In this document: positions 36,209-48,441 of the stretch, one piece after another
How positions within the stretch are numbered: the first letter of the stretch is position 1
Layout: each line of letters begins with the position of its first letter
Program-made: the position numbers and the translations under genes
From: Nilaparvata lugens
Taxonomy: Eukaryota; Arthropoda; Insecta; Hemiptera; Delphacidae
Length of the DNA: 64,000 nt
Reading direction: 5' to 3'
Assembly: GCF_014356525.2 (NCBI RefSeq)
Contig: NC_052511.1
Coordinates: 28,314,639-28,378,638, forward strand
Notes under the pieces: model-generated
What the model was told of the DNA's origin: nothing
Databases searched by the model: none
What the model saw: only the letters and a program-made list of their open reading frames with translations

Positions 36209-37199
36209 TTAGAGGCAAAATATCTCAAACTCCGTTCTTAGTGCGCGTCTAGCATCTTTGAAAAATATTTGTGCAGAGTTTTAAGTCTGTAGGCCATTTA
36301 GTTTGAGCTGTAGTGTGATTTTACATGAAAATTTTCAAAAAATGCCCTCTCCTGGACCCCTCTCTGCTCCTAGTCGGAATTTTTCTGCATAGATCTAATT
36401 TTTTTCGTAGCTGAACAAAAAAGTTCCTCATGACTTTGCTGTGCAATGAGCGGTTAAAAAGTACAAAATTTTTTGGGGGCCCCAGCTCCCTCAGGGGGGC
36501 AAATTTCTGAAAATCCTTTCTTAGTGGATGTTTTGAGGCTATCATAAACAATTGTGCAAAATTTCAAGTTTGTAGGCTCAGTAGTTTGGGCTGTGGTGTG
36601 ATTTCAGTTTGTCGGGGCTTAGCCTTTTATAGATATAGAGAGAGAAGAAGTGATTAAGAGTACGTGGTAGCAGTCGGCCATATTGGATTAGCCTATTTCC
36701 AACAAGATATTTTAACCATTAACTTGGCAAGGGTACATCCTGATGTTAGAAGAATAATTTATTGATTTTCTATCTTTATAAGGCTAGAATAAGATATAGG
36801 AATAAATGAATTCAATTGATTTAAATGAAATAAATTTTTTGGTAATGTATCTTGCCAGGTTACCGGGAAACATCATCGCTCAGTAATTATTGTATGTTGT
36901 GGGATACTGCCAGGTTACCGAGAAACAAATTTCAAATTATTAACAAATTTCAATTACAGTATTATTTGTTAATGGTCGGGGCGCAAATGTACTAAAAAAG
37001 GAACTCCGTGGTCATATTTGGGTAACAAACGTGGAAGATGTCTTAATTTCTCCCTTACGACTAGAATGATGAGAAACGCAATGATGTTCATTCGAAATTT
37101 TTATAACCGTTCAAGATAGGCTATTCCACCGTTTTTTGTACGAAATTATTTGGAGAATCATCCTCCATAATCCTTTTCACATGAAGGTTTCCTCTAAAA

Positions 37200-38810
37200 C
37201 GTCCAGTCACGAGGTAGTGAAAAAGGACCGTTAGGGCAATTAAATTTGAACATGCTAAATTTTTCGTGAATGAATCTGGAGAATTGGATGGACAGCCTAA
37301 ATACAAAAAGTTGATCTTCTAGCACTGGAACTTTTAACAGGGTGCCCCAAAACCACGAATTTTCGTTCCATTTCCATTTTCTTTCGATTCACCCAAAATC
37401 GAGTTTTCAGACATAAAAAATCACTATGGCCTTTTTAGTCAATAAAAATGGAATAATACAATTCTGAGCTCTCTATATCTTCATTGAGTGCTGAGTTGAA
37501 ATTTTTCAAAAATGCATAGTTTGGAGGAAATTCCCTTTTCAATCACCTAAATCTTCCACAAATTGGATTTATGATTCAAATTCCCTCTAGTTGTAATTTT
37601 ATGCTCTACAACCTGAGACCAGGCAGACCGTTCTATCTCGAATAGATTTCCAGGTACACTCGATAACAATTGCCCTGCATTTGACAAGTTGGTTTCCATG
37701 TGTTGGCAACCACCTGTTGATGGTAGTATTTCTTAAGGAATTCAGCATGGAAAAACGTACATTGTGCAGCTTAACTCGACAATTAAGAATATAGGACATT
37801 GCTATAACTTTTATATCTAACATATTTTTCGAAAAACGGAAGCGTAAACTTTTATTCGACAAAATATAAAATTATGAGATGAAAAGATTCTAATTTTCTG
37901 GCTTTCTATCGGAGTAACTTCCTGAACAATAGATATACAATGAAATGTTATATGATAGCAATTGTAGTGCTAATCATCCTTGAAACGATGAAATCAAAGT
38001 CAGCTCGATACGTTGATTGGATGTCCAGGAAGGGTCCACAAATAAAAAGCTAGAGCTGAATAAATATTGGAGAATTTCATTTTGCCATATTCTTCACGAT
38101 TCTATAAACAATCAACCGCCTCCAAGTTGAGGCTGATACACGATGGGAACTTTCGATTGATCTCAAATTGTAGATAATTTCTAGAGAGAAATATCTTCTT
38201 GATTTTTTGAAGCAAGCTAATCAAACTTTCTTAAATATTATCCATGAATTATTTACGTTAAATGGGAGAGGAGATTCTGTTCTACAAGGTCAAGTATAGC
38301 TTTTATCGGTTCAAATCTGGTTCAAATTTGGGTTCCCAGAATAATCAGCTTTGAATGAAGAAATTGCCATTTTTTTGTGTATGAAAATATAAGTTTAAGT
38401 AGGCCTACCAAAATAGGGGATGAATTACCCATTTGTGACCAAAGTTGACTTGGTCAACTGATATGTTATTTTGAACCACCTGGACGAGCCGAGAATAATG
38501 AGCTGTAGTACGAGAAGATCCTATCATTGAGTCAAAATTTATCAGTGTTGAAATTTTGATTCTTAAGGTGTCCTTATTCGAGCCTCTCCACTAGAAAATA
38601 CTGAAAAGAAGTTCATCTAATAGTCCTATAGAACATGATCTCATAAGCCTATATTATTTTGCTAAATCTCAATATTTGAGTACAATGGATTTGATGATTG
38701 TGGCTAAAGCTAAAAATTGGTTGTTTTTCGGAACACAATGAACATTGTTATCAGGTGTAGCTGGAAATCTATATATCGTTCTCTTTTAAATTTGCAGAGT
38801 CACGAGTAAG
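37200..38810 (+). repeat. ORF-less dispersed repeat, copy 2 (partner of 19740-21660)
   Basis: Same family and orientation as the copy at 19.7 kb, starting CCAGTCACGAGGTAG and sharing the ACAACCTGAGACCAGG and CCGTTCTATCTCGAATAGAT blocks. It ends about 0.6 kb before the first coding exon of gene 2. Confidence 0.65.
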
Positions 38811-39402
38811 AAATTTTACCAACTCTTGGCACACGTAAAAGGGTGAATAATTTTTATGTTCTCCTCACAATATTACCAGTGCAGACAAAACTATGACGTC
38901 AAATAACACAAACACTTCCACTAAGCATTTTCGGGAATTATCGAGTAATGAAAATACATGCAGCATAGGTGCAGGCATTCCAATGAGTAGAGAAAGATAC
39001 ACTACACACTATTAGCATTACATGTTTCAACTCAGTCCAATTTGAGGTCTCATCGATGAGGATGAAAACTAAATCTTAGACGGCTACATAATAGTTTGGT
39101 TGATTCCTTCAGTTTTAAGATTCCTTCAGAAACACTCCAATATTGTAATGATGTTCTATTTTTTCAAAGCTCTAATTCAACCAAATGTTTGATGAATATT
39201 TCTAGTGCAAAGCCTGCCCAAAGTGCCCATGAATATTGTTCAAAATACCAACCCAGATGAATAAAGCCTGAATTAGTTAGAAAGGTTAATATAATTTAAA
39301 CAGCAGGTATTCATAATTTATCAGAATTTCAATTTAATTAAAAATATTATTCTATTATTTTATAATGGCATTTTTTAAATTCCCTTAATTTTCATGTTTT
39401 AG
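38811..39402 (+). other. Proximal upstream region of gene 2
   Basis: AT-rich. An acceptor-like TTTTCATGTTTTAG ends at 39402, ten bases before the start codon. As in gene 1, this implies an upstream non-coding exon that could not be located. Confidence 0.45.
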
Positions 39403-39412
39403 ACTGCTCCAA

Positions 39413-39545
39413 ATGGATCATTCTATTCTATTCATCCTCCTTGCTTGCGTTGCATTAGCTGACCTACAAAAAGCTCGTATGGAGAATTCTCATGAAAAAG
39501 AGTCTTCATTTGAAGTAGGGGTTTTCATGAACAAAACAGAACAAG
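39413..39545 (+). CDS. Nimrod-like gene 2, coding exon 1: signal peptide
   Basis: The ATG at 39413 lies in GCTCCAAATGG, close to the start of the minus-strand gene. The first 17 residues, MDHSILFILLACVALAD, form a signal peptide. A polar stretch with two further Met and an NKT glycosylation site follows. The donor CAAG/GTAAAC at 39545 leaves phase 1. This fits directly onto the giant exon at 40054, so gene 2 skips the two exons that in gene 1 encode the EMI-like and CCxGY regions; only 508 bp of intron separates the exons and it holds no counterpart of them. Confidence 0.8.
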
Positions 39546-39925
39546 GTAAACAATGAACAATTCAGAAGTATTTTCCACATGGTTGAATCAATACTGTAGC
39601 CAAATAAAGTGGACAGTTATTTATCGATTCATGCAGTGGCTGATTTGAAGTTTAATATAGATGAAACTCATTACAATATAATTAATACCATAATGTATCA
39701 ATGTGATAGAGATCTACATGGGCATCAAATGATTAATATTTTAGGCTTTATTTCAACAAATATTTCGATAAAAATACTCAATTCCTATGTAACAATATAA
39801 CTCAACAGGATTGAAATCGATATACACTTACATATTCAACCAGCAAAAAATTCACATCACAGGTGATGATAAAGAGTGTATGTATAAAAACTATGATATA
39901 CAGTATGTATGTATGTTTTGAACTA

Positions 39926-39952
39926 TACTATACTATACTATACTATACTACC
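39926..39952. repeat. (TATAC)n microsatellite
   Basis: About five copies of TATAC in intron 1 of gene 2. Confidence 0.85.
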
Positions 39953-40053
39953 CAAAAGACTACAAAAAAGTAGAAGAATTCTATTTTAGTTGATTTTCTA
40001 CTTCAAGCTTGTCAAAACATTGCTCAAAACTTGATTTCTCGTATTGTTTGCAG

Positions 40054-41776
40054 AAATGGGCCTCCTGGAAGATAACAAAACATGTAAAGTGCCAAAATGT
40101 AAGCCGAATTGTGTGAATGCTGCCAGCTTAGATTGCCATCGTCAATGCCAAAATGGTGTATTCTCAACTTCCGGTGTTTGCAAGTGTAACGATTTGTATA
40201 AATACAATGAAAAGACAAAAAATTGTGAAGCAGAATGTCCTTCAGATTGTACCCAAGGCTGTGACATACCCATGCAGTGCAAAGGGTGTAAAGAGGGTTA
40301 TACAAGGACGGAAGGTAGTTTGGATTGCCGTCCACAATGCAAGGGTTGCCAAAATGGTGTGTGCTCAGCTCCCGGTGTTTGCAAGTGTAACCATTTGTAT
40401 GAATACAACGAAACTACAAAGAATTGTACACCAAGATGCCTTAAAGGATGTACCCGTGGTTGTGATACACCCATGACATGTAGAGAATGTGAGGAAGGAT
40501 ATAGAATTAAAAATGGTAGTCTTGAATGCGATCCTAAATGTAAGGGATGTAACAACGGTGTATGCACAGCTCCTGATGTTTGCAAGTGTAACAATTTGTA
40601 TGAATACAATGGAACAACAAAGAATTGTACACCAAAATGTATTGAAGGCTGTACCCGTGGTTGTGATACACCCATGACATGTAAAGAATGTGGAGAAGGA
40701 TATAAAATCAAAAATGGTAGTCTTGAATGCGAGCCTGAATGTAAGGGATGTAACAACGGTGTATGTACAGCTCCTGATGTTTGCAAGTGTAACAATTTGT
40801 ATGAATACAATGAAACAACAGAGAATTGTACACCAAAATGTATAGAAGGCTGTACCCGTGGTTGTGATACACCCATGACATGTAAAAAATGTGAGGAAGG
40901 ATATAAAATTAAAAATGGTAGTCTTGAATGCGAGCCTGAATGTAAGGGATGTAACAATGGCGTATGCACAGCTCCCGGTGTTTGTAAATGTAATGATCTC
41001 TACAAATACAATGGAACAACCAACAATTGTACTCCTGAGTGCCCTGAAGACTGTTCAGCTGGTTGTGATTCGCCGATGCAGTGCAATGCATGTAGAGAAG
41101 GATACAAGAGTGGTGGCCCAAATTGTGAACCAGAATGCAAGGGGTGTGGAAATGGAGAATGTATGGCGCCAGGAATGTGCTTATGTAAAGAAGGCTATGC
41201 TCGTGATTTGGATGACACAGAATGTGTTCCCAAGTGTTATCCCGGTTGTAAAAATGGCGTTTGCTCAGCTCCAAAAATATGCACTTGTTTCAAAGGTTAT
41301 CACATGGTGAATGAAAGAGTCTGTGAAAGTGATACAGAATCATGCAGTAAATCTGTTTGGAACAAAATCAAACTGACACACAATGATAGCTGTGTTGGTT
41401 TACATGAACCTCTCCAAATGTATACTGATAACTGTTCTTCACAATTCACCAATTCATCATGCTTTGAAGAATTGTGTTCCACTCCGGAGACAGAAACTCA
41501 TCCAATTTGCAGTATGCATTACATGTGTGAATTTATTGAGGTCCCTTCATTCACCATGCTACACAGTAGCTCAGTACAACTGCAATGTCGGTGGAGGAAT
41601 CGAAAAATGCTTGACAAAAACACAAAAATCGAATTTGAATCCAGTGCCAACAGTACAACGGCTGTGAGAGGTTCCAACGCTAACATGCAAGATGATAATC
41701 TACCGCTTTACTTCTTCAGATCCGACTTTGATCTAAATCCTTGCCTGTTATGTTTATGTCCAGTCAATGAAACAAG
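40054..41776 (+). CDS. Nimrod-like gene 2, coding exon 2: NIM/EGF-like repeat array
   Basis: This 1,723-bp exon (acceptor TTTGCAG, donor ACAAG/GTAGAG; phase 1 in, phase 2 out) encodes residues 45-618 of a predicted 740-residue type I membrane receptor. It holds five composite units of about 67 residues, each pairing a NIM module (NGVCTAPDVCKCNNLYEYN) with a variant module (GCTRGCDTPMTCKECGEGY). Two shorter NIM modules and a glycosylation-rich membrane-proximal part follow. Most of it is nearly identical to the minus-strand exon, but it lacks roughly the first 90 residues and has one more composite unit. The first module has Phe in place of a conserved Cys (NGVFSTSGVC). Ligand binding and phagocytosis are inferred from the Nimrod family. 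Confidence 0.85.
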
Positions 41777-42414
41777 GTAGAGTATCAAATACATTTTTTA
41801 TAAAGCTAATGTAACATTATCATGTTGGATAGATTAATCTTCCAATCGTTGTGGAATGAACATCACATTGGTACCTAAGATATTCACATTTTGCCATATT
41901 TATGAAAAGTATAAATCTAAAAAAAAGTGGTAGGATTTTTATTTTTCTTGGGTACTTCTCATGAAAGTCAGGAATGGTTTCCATACTTCTCTCTTTAGAA
42001 GCATCACAATACGTTTTTGGCATTGAATTGAGAATAATATACCTATTCATTTCAAGTAGTTCTCTTTTCAAATTCAATACCTAATCCTCATTCTGACTTG
42101 ATTGAAATACTGATCCATGACTATAGAAGCACAATCATCCAGGAGTTCAGTTGCTATCAAATAAGCACATTGCAATCAAATACCTGATGGTTCATTTGGC
42201 TGTAACTCATTTTTCCTAATATTCTGACTACTTGTTGAATCTTAATTACCTTTTAAACCAATTATCATTCCTTCATTAAATTCTGGGATTCTGGTTAGGT
42301 GAGGCCTGGTTAATAACAACTAGCAAATCTTTGTTATAAATTGGAATATCCATTCAATTGATTTTTTGCTTATTGTTTAAATAAATTGGATATAAAAGAA
42401 ATAATTTATTTTAG

Positions 42415-42485
42415 GAATTTCTGCATGAATGAATCTTATGCGTTGAGACTATGTGCGTGTGGCTCAAAAACGGCAGTCGGCAGAG
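42415..42485 (+). CDS. Nimrod-like gene 2, coding exon 3 (juxtamembrane Cys exon)
   Basis: This 71-bp exon is flanked by TTTTAG and GTAGGC. It reads NFCMNESYALRLCACGSK plus a short end, and takes phase 2 in and phase 1 out. The match with 6921-6845 on the minus strand confirms the exon. Confidence 0.85.
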
Positions 42486-43351
42486 GTAGGCTATGTTTGT
42501 CTATCTAACTAGTAGTTCTGCGAACAGTAGACCACGCTCAGGAATACAACTTTCAAATTAATGAGAAGGGCCATTGAGGAAGTACAGTATATTGTGAAGA
42601 TTTAGCATGTCATCTATTATTTTTTCCATTGAAAGTGCTAGAGACATTTCCAAGGACACCGGACTTATAAATGTCTCTGAAAGAGGTACTTTTACATCGT
42701 CCCCATATTCATATTAACATATACCGTATTACAACTTTTCTAATAATTAATTATAAGAAATTGGTCAACTGACGGAAAAATTGAATATGCAGTGGGCAAT
42801 TTAGACAATGGATTGTCTCGCAGACAATAGTGGCTACCTCATCGAAGTTCAAATTTTCATCATTATAAATTTTGTGCTTACCCCATTGAAGTTATCAACT
42901 CAAAAACCCCAACAACCCCCCCCCCCGCCAACATGATTGATGGCCGTTCCGTTATCAGTTACTCGAAATCTGGTCACCTTACGTATGGGTAAATAATTCA
43001 GAATCCGAATTCAAAATCTCTATTATTAATTATTAAGCATATGCTACAGACAGACATAATTAACAGAAGCGAGTTTATGTAAAATTTGTCAATTATGTTG
43101 TAAATTAGCTGAAATCATGTGTCGACACATAAATGGCAGTCTGTGTGATAACTCCCAAATAGCATCAGCTGTTTCAAATGACTGGAACAATATTGTAGAA
43201 ATTTCGTTTAATTTATAATCCAGCTGAATATACGATTGACTGATTCTGGCCTTGAGTCAAAAGTAAGAACTTGCTGATGCTTGTTCAATTTTTGGTTTTC
43301 TTGTATGATTCTTGCAACATACGCGTAGCTTAAATTTCTTTCATTTTCCAG

Positions 43352-43498
43352 GTTCAAACTTTGGTTTCTTCCATCGAAGCAATTATATTTTTCATTATAT
43401 TTTGTCTGCTATTTGCATACTAGCAATAATTGTCCTAGCTTGGATCCTTCTTATATTCAAATGCAAAAAAAATATGAACAACGCTGAGACTCTTGCAG
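43352..43498 (+). CDS. Nimrod-like gene 2, coding exon 4: membrane helix
   Basis: This 147-bp exon follows TTTTCCAG and ends GCAG/GTAAGT, phase 1 in and phase 1 out. It encodes one membrane-spanning helix at about residues 655-678 (core AICILAIIVLAWILLIF), followed by the stop-transfer residues KCKKN. This places the NIM array outside the cell and the C-terminus in the cytoplasm. Confidence 0.85.
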
Positions 43499-44097
43499 GT
43501 AAGTCCTGCAGAATTGTTTTAAGATTTAATTCACTTCAAATTATGGTATTGGACCACTTTAATGCTATATTCCACTAACTTCTATTTCGCGTTTAAAAAA
43601 TAGAAATGGACGATCCAATGACACTATTATAGACAGTTGTTCCAATTCATCAAAACAGTGGTGAAAAATCCGAAAAAGAATTGAACGTATTAGCTCAAAG
43701 ATAAAAATATAAATAATTTTGAGACTGTGCGAGCGGCCAAAAAAACTTTTTACTGGTGATATTTTGAATTTTTTTCATTTGTATAATATCAATTTAGATA
43801 TTGAAAAAAATTCTCAGAAACATTTTTCCCGATTATTACTTTTTGAGATATGAGCGCATGAAGTTTGAATTTTTGGGACAAATCATTTCAATTCTGGTTA
43901 TAGATGAATTCGTGAAATTTTGGAGGTAAATTATTCTTAAAAAAAATCAATTTTCATTGTTGTTATGAATTACTTGATAAAGCTTTTTGAATATGGATTT
44001 TTGAATAATAAAGAATTTAATGAATATTTATTTTAATAAATTTATCAATTTATAATATTTTTATTATTCAAGAATTTATTCAGTTTTATTGAGTTAA

Positions 44098-44328
44098 CTA
44101 GCAGAAACCCGTGCTCCGCAAGGATCTATTTTAAAAGTTGACAAACTGAAAACTTGATGTAATGAAATTTTGAAGAATTGAAAATAGGCCTATAACCATC
44201 CTTGGTTAATTAAGAATCTATAAGCAAAATTCCAAGTTAATTAGTCCAGTGGTTCAGAAGTGATGATGCGTCAAACATAATTTTCCTAACCCTTACATGT
44301 ATAATCCAACTCTTTACTTTATTATAGA
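44098..44328 (-). mobile_element. Short Helitron-like element in intron 4 of gene 2
   Basis: A 231-bp counterpart of 33849-34087, with minus-strand ends A/TCTATAATAAAG and CACGGGTTTCTGCTAG/T. Confidence 0.55.
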
Positions 44329-46640
44329 TATAGTTAACAACTGCAAGAGATAGGACTGTGGAACAGAATAGTGGTGAAACTATGATAGCGCCAGAAGTGT
44401 CTCAAACTCAATAGTAGGTACTACATAAACTTTTTGAAAGTGATTTGAAAACAAAAATGTTAAAACAACAGAACTGAAAGTTGTCAACCTTATCATACCA
44501 CCTTGTTTGTTTGTTCCCTATAGACTTGAAAACTACTCGACATAACGGCATCAAACATTGGGAATATGTTGTGTGAATATTGGGGATGGTTTCTGAACAG
44601 GAATTTTAAAAGAGGGGCTAATAATTATTATTTATTAATCCATTTTATTGACATATGTTTTCGAAATTGTCGGCCGAGCGGCTACTGAAGAACGGAAAGA
44701 TGATCATGGTTCAAGATCATATTGTGATAATATGATTCAGCATCTTAAGTTACCAGCTGTAATAAACACGTCACCCTGTGATAAATTGTGTATCTTATGG
44801 TATTAAAACGGTAGTTTAGAGTTGAAGTGTAGTTGATTGGTTCCAGCTGTAGATAATAGTTCCTTAGAAGACCTATACAAATAATTATCACTCCCCCATC
44901 ATTGAGAAATTGGAAAATGTTGAAAAAAATATTCACCTGCGAAAGAGAGTCATCTCATAATCAATCTCATGAGAGAGAGTTGTTCATATTGCATTTATGA
45001 ATTACTGAAGAATGACAGAATAATACTTACCATTTTTATGAATTTAGCTTAGCTTATATTCATCCTAAAATGGAAGATGGAAAGAATATGGAATTCAGTG
45101 TGATTCATCACATCGCATATTTCCTGGACCATCTATTGACAATCAACAACTATGAAAACATTGAATTAATCGTTGAAACACTGATTTAACATATCTATTT
45201 CTTTATTTTTTCAATGATTCAACACTTTACTGATAGATATTACTACCAATTGATTAAGAAGAATATGTTTTTGGAATAATGAATGTTGCATGACTAAGCA
45301 CATAGGAAGTCTGTATTGAGATGTAAATGCAAATATTGATTGTCAGATAAATTTCATGATTCACCAAATATAAAGTCAAGTGTGACATGAGTTACATTAA
45401 CTTTTAGGTGGTACGAAGTTCGCCCGGTAAGGTAGTTGTAAATACAGCTTCATTATTAATAATCAACACTGAAAAAAGACAGGCTCAATCACCAGGAATA
45501 CTATAAATTCTATGAGGGACCAGTAAGCCATTAACTTTGAGTAGTTCAATCACTCCCATTATGGACACTGGATACATTATGGACAATCAATACGTATGAA
45601 ATTTATTAGCTACAGGATAAAAAACTTTTGATTGCAGTGACCCTGACTACTACAATATGAATAACCATTTGGATTTAAATATAAGGAATTACTCACACTC
45701 GTCAAATTGTACTTTTATTCCACAAAATATTAACAAAAAATATATATGGGTTATATTGAATGAACTCACGGCTAGTACTCAAGTTTGTCTTTTTCTGGCC
45801 GTGCTACAAATAAATGTAGGTATATGTTTGTCATTTTGTTTCTGTAATCTTGTTGTCTAGTAAGAAAGTTTTCAATGTGATTTTTGATGGAAATGAAATT
45901 TGAATTTTAAAAAAGAATTATCAACAAACTCCTAACCAAAGAAAACCTTTGTGCTCTGTTCTAATCGGAGTGTATAAGACTCCATATACAGCTGATAGAA
46001 GGCGCAAGCCGAACTGGCCAAGCATACACCGATGGAACAAACACGTGGTAAGCTCGCGCTCTCAATCAACGCAAAATCAATTCGATCAGCTTATTGATGA
46101 AATTGTTTTAAGCTTTCCAATGATTACAACATATGTTAGAATATCATGTGTAAATTATCTCAGTTCCATATGGAGTTCACCTTACCATAAGCTTACTTAA
46201 TAGAATCCTTTTTCATCCTTTGAAATCCTTAGAGGCAAAATATCTCAAAATCCGTTCTTAGTTTGAAGAATATTTGTGCAAAGTTTTAAGTCTGTAGGCC
46301 AATAAGTTTGAGCTATAGTGTGATTTTACATCAAAATTTTCGAAAAGTGCCCTCTCCTGAACCCCCCTGTGCTCCTGATTGGAATTTTTCTGCATAGATC
46401 TGATTTTTTTCGTACCTGAACGAAAAAGTTCCTCATGACTTTGCTGTGCAATGAACGGTTAAAAAGTGGAAATTTTGAGGGGCACAGCTCCCTCAGGGGG
46501 GGGGGCAGATTTCTGAAAATCCTTTTGTAGTGGATGTTTTGAGGCTACAATAAACAATTGTGCGAAAATTCAAGTTTTTAGGCTTAGTAGTTTGGGCTGT
46601 GGTGTGATTTCAGTTTGTTGGGGCTTAGCCTTTTAGATAT
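44098..46640 (+). repeat. Duplicated block, copy 2, inside intron 4 of gene 2
   Basis: It aligns with 33849-36650 but lacks the GC-rich MITE and the start of the 918-bp Helitron-like element. It ends GGGGCTTAGCCTTTTAGATA just before a GAA microsatellite. Confidence 0.75.
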
Positions 46641-46642
46641 AG

Positions 46643-46728
46643 GTAGAAGAAGAAGAAGAAGAAGAAGAAGAAGAAGAAGAAGAAGAAGAAGAAGAGAAGA
46701 AGAAGAAGAAGAAGAAGAAGAAGAAGAC
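46643..46728. repeat. (GAA)n microsatellite
   Basis: About 85 bp of AAG/GAA triplets separate two copies of the same repeat end. Confidence 0.95.
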
Positions 46729-46737
46729 ATGATTGAT

Positions 46738-47575
46738 GTCAATTTGACATTTTGTTTTTGTAATATTGTTGTCTATTAAGAAAGTTTTAAATGTGATTTT
46801 TTAAGGCAATAAAATTTGAATTTGAAAAGAGAATTATCAACAAACTCCTAACCAAAGAAAATCTCTGTGCTCTGTTCTAATCGGAATGTATACAGCTTAT
46901 ATAGCTTATATGACAGAAGGCGCAAACCGAACTGGCCAAGCATACAACAATGGAACAAACACGTGGCAAGCTCGTGCTCTCAATAAACGCAAAATTAATT
47001 CAATCAGCTGATTGATAAGATTTTTTTAAGCTTTCCAATGATTACAACATATGTTAGAAAATCATGTGTCAATTATTATCTCAGTTCCATATGGCGTTCA
47101 CCTTACCATGTTTATAACCTTACTTAATAGGATCCTTTTTGATCCTTTGAAACCCTTTGTGGCAAAGTCCGTTCTTAGTGCGCGTCTAGCATGTTTGACG
47201 GATATTTGTGCAAAGTTTCAAGTCTGTAGGCCAATTAGTTTGAGCTGTAGTGTGATTTTACATCAAAATTTTAGAAAAATTCCCTCTCCTTAACCTCCCT
47301 GTGCTCCTGATCGAAAGTTTTCTGCATAGATCTAATTTTTTTCTTAGCTGAACAAAAAATTTCCTTATGACTTTGCTGTGCAATCAGCGGTTAAAAAGTA
47401 CAAAATTTTTGGGGTGCCCCAGCTCCCTCAGGTGGACAAATTTCTGAAAATCCTTTCTTACTGGATGTTTTGTGGCTGCATTGAACAATTGTGCAAGGTT
47501 TCAGGTTTTTAGGTTCAGTAGTTTGGGCTTTGGTGTGATTTCAGTCTGTCGGGGCTTAGCCTTTTATAGATATAA
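46738..47575 (+). repeat. Third, partial copy of the duplicated block
   Basis: It repeats 45830-46635 (and 35620-36630) directly after the GAA tract, again ending GTCGGGGCTTAGCCTTTTAT then AGATATAAGATAG. With copy 2 it forms a tandem pair in intron 4. Confidence 0.75.
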
Positions 47576-47850
47576 GATAGAATATATAGATTCATAACAA
47601 CAATAAAATTTGTTTTTTTTTTAATATTGAGGCTATTAGTTCTATAAAATACAATGATAATCTCATTTCCATCACCTCCCATACAATCAACTAAATATCA
47701 TTTCATCTCAAGTATAGTAATTCTGTTAATCTTTGTATTGTATTGAGGATGCATAATAAATGATAATAAATATGTATTGAAAAAATATCGATGCATGCTG
47801 TATTATTAAAACCTTTCAATCAACTCAATTCAGTTTTATTCAATTTCCAG

Positions 47851-47999
47851 ACTTTTCATTCACCAACGATTTATACATGGATGGTAGCAGATTCTTAGAA
47901 GCTGACCAAATTATGTACAATGAAGTTGATAATGATGGATACGAGCGACCTCAAAATTTATTCCTCAAGTTCCAGTCCATGGAAGTAGGCCTAGTTTGA
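47851..47999 (+). CDS. Nimrod-like gene 2, last coding exon: cytoplasmic tail
   Basis: It follows CAATTTCCAG, completes an Asp codon and ends with TGA at 47997-47999; the total is 2,223 coding bases, or 740 residues. The tail is short and acidic with tyrosines at about 700 (DLYMDG), 714 (MYNEV) and 722 (GYERP). YNEV and YERP are four residues apart, too close for a classical ITAM, but each could be a kinase or SH2 target. There is no NPxY. Signalling is inference only. Confidence 0.8.
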
Positions 48000-48441
48000 T
48001 AAAATTATTGCGCTGATTAAAGTGAAAATACTCAACTCGAGAGAGTGATCTTCGACTTTCAAAACTTACATCAATTCAAGGACTGAATCTACAAAGCTGC
48101 ATAGAGTAAGAAGATGTGCATACAATTCATATTACATAAACCATATACTACTAAATACTGTATTCCTAAATGCAAAGTTTCAACTACCGTACGTAAGAGC
48201 TAGGATGAAATTGAATTAAAATCGACTATCCCGATTATCAGTTAAATGAACACTTTCATGCATCTATTAGACCGGATAATCGATGCTTTACTGTTTAAGC
48301 ATAAACCAACTCAGAAACATGCTTTTGCCTCTTTTGAAATACGGTTTTTCGTATTATGAATTATGAAATAATAAATATGATGAATCTCACCTTTTCATTA
48401 TATCTACCTATAATGAACCTATAATTCATTATTTTTGAAAG

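Larger units (their letters stand above)
33849..36650 (+). repeat. Duplicated block, copy 1 (partner 44098-46640)
   Basis: Some 2.6-2.8 kb aligns collinearly with intron 4 of the plus-strand Nimrod gene. The match covers the Helitron-like element, AACTACGTT-poor AT-rich sequence, the GACAGGCTCAATCACCAGGA block, and the part ending GTCGGGGCTTAGCCTTTTAT. It includes sequence outside the mobile elements, so it is a segmental duplication or a large composite TE. Copy 1 carries an extra MITE at 35972-36208. Confidence 0.75.

Noticed and set aside
35851..36252. 133-codon plus and 91-codon minus frames
   Set aside because: They cross the GC-rich MITE and its flanks; low stop frequency is due to base composition.
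40298..40969. 223-codon frame opposite the NIM exon of gene 2 and similar ones in both NIM exons
   Set aside because: They are shadows of a periodic coding sequence; the sense strand has NIM motifs and consistent splice sites.
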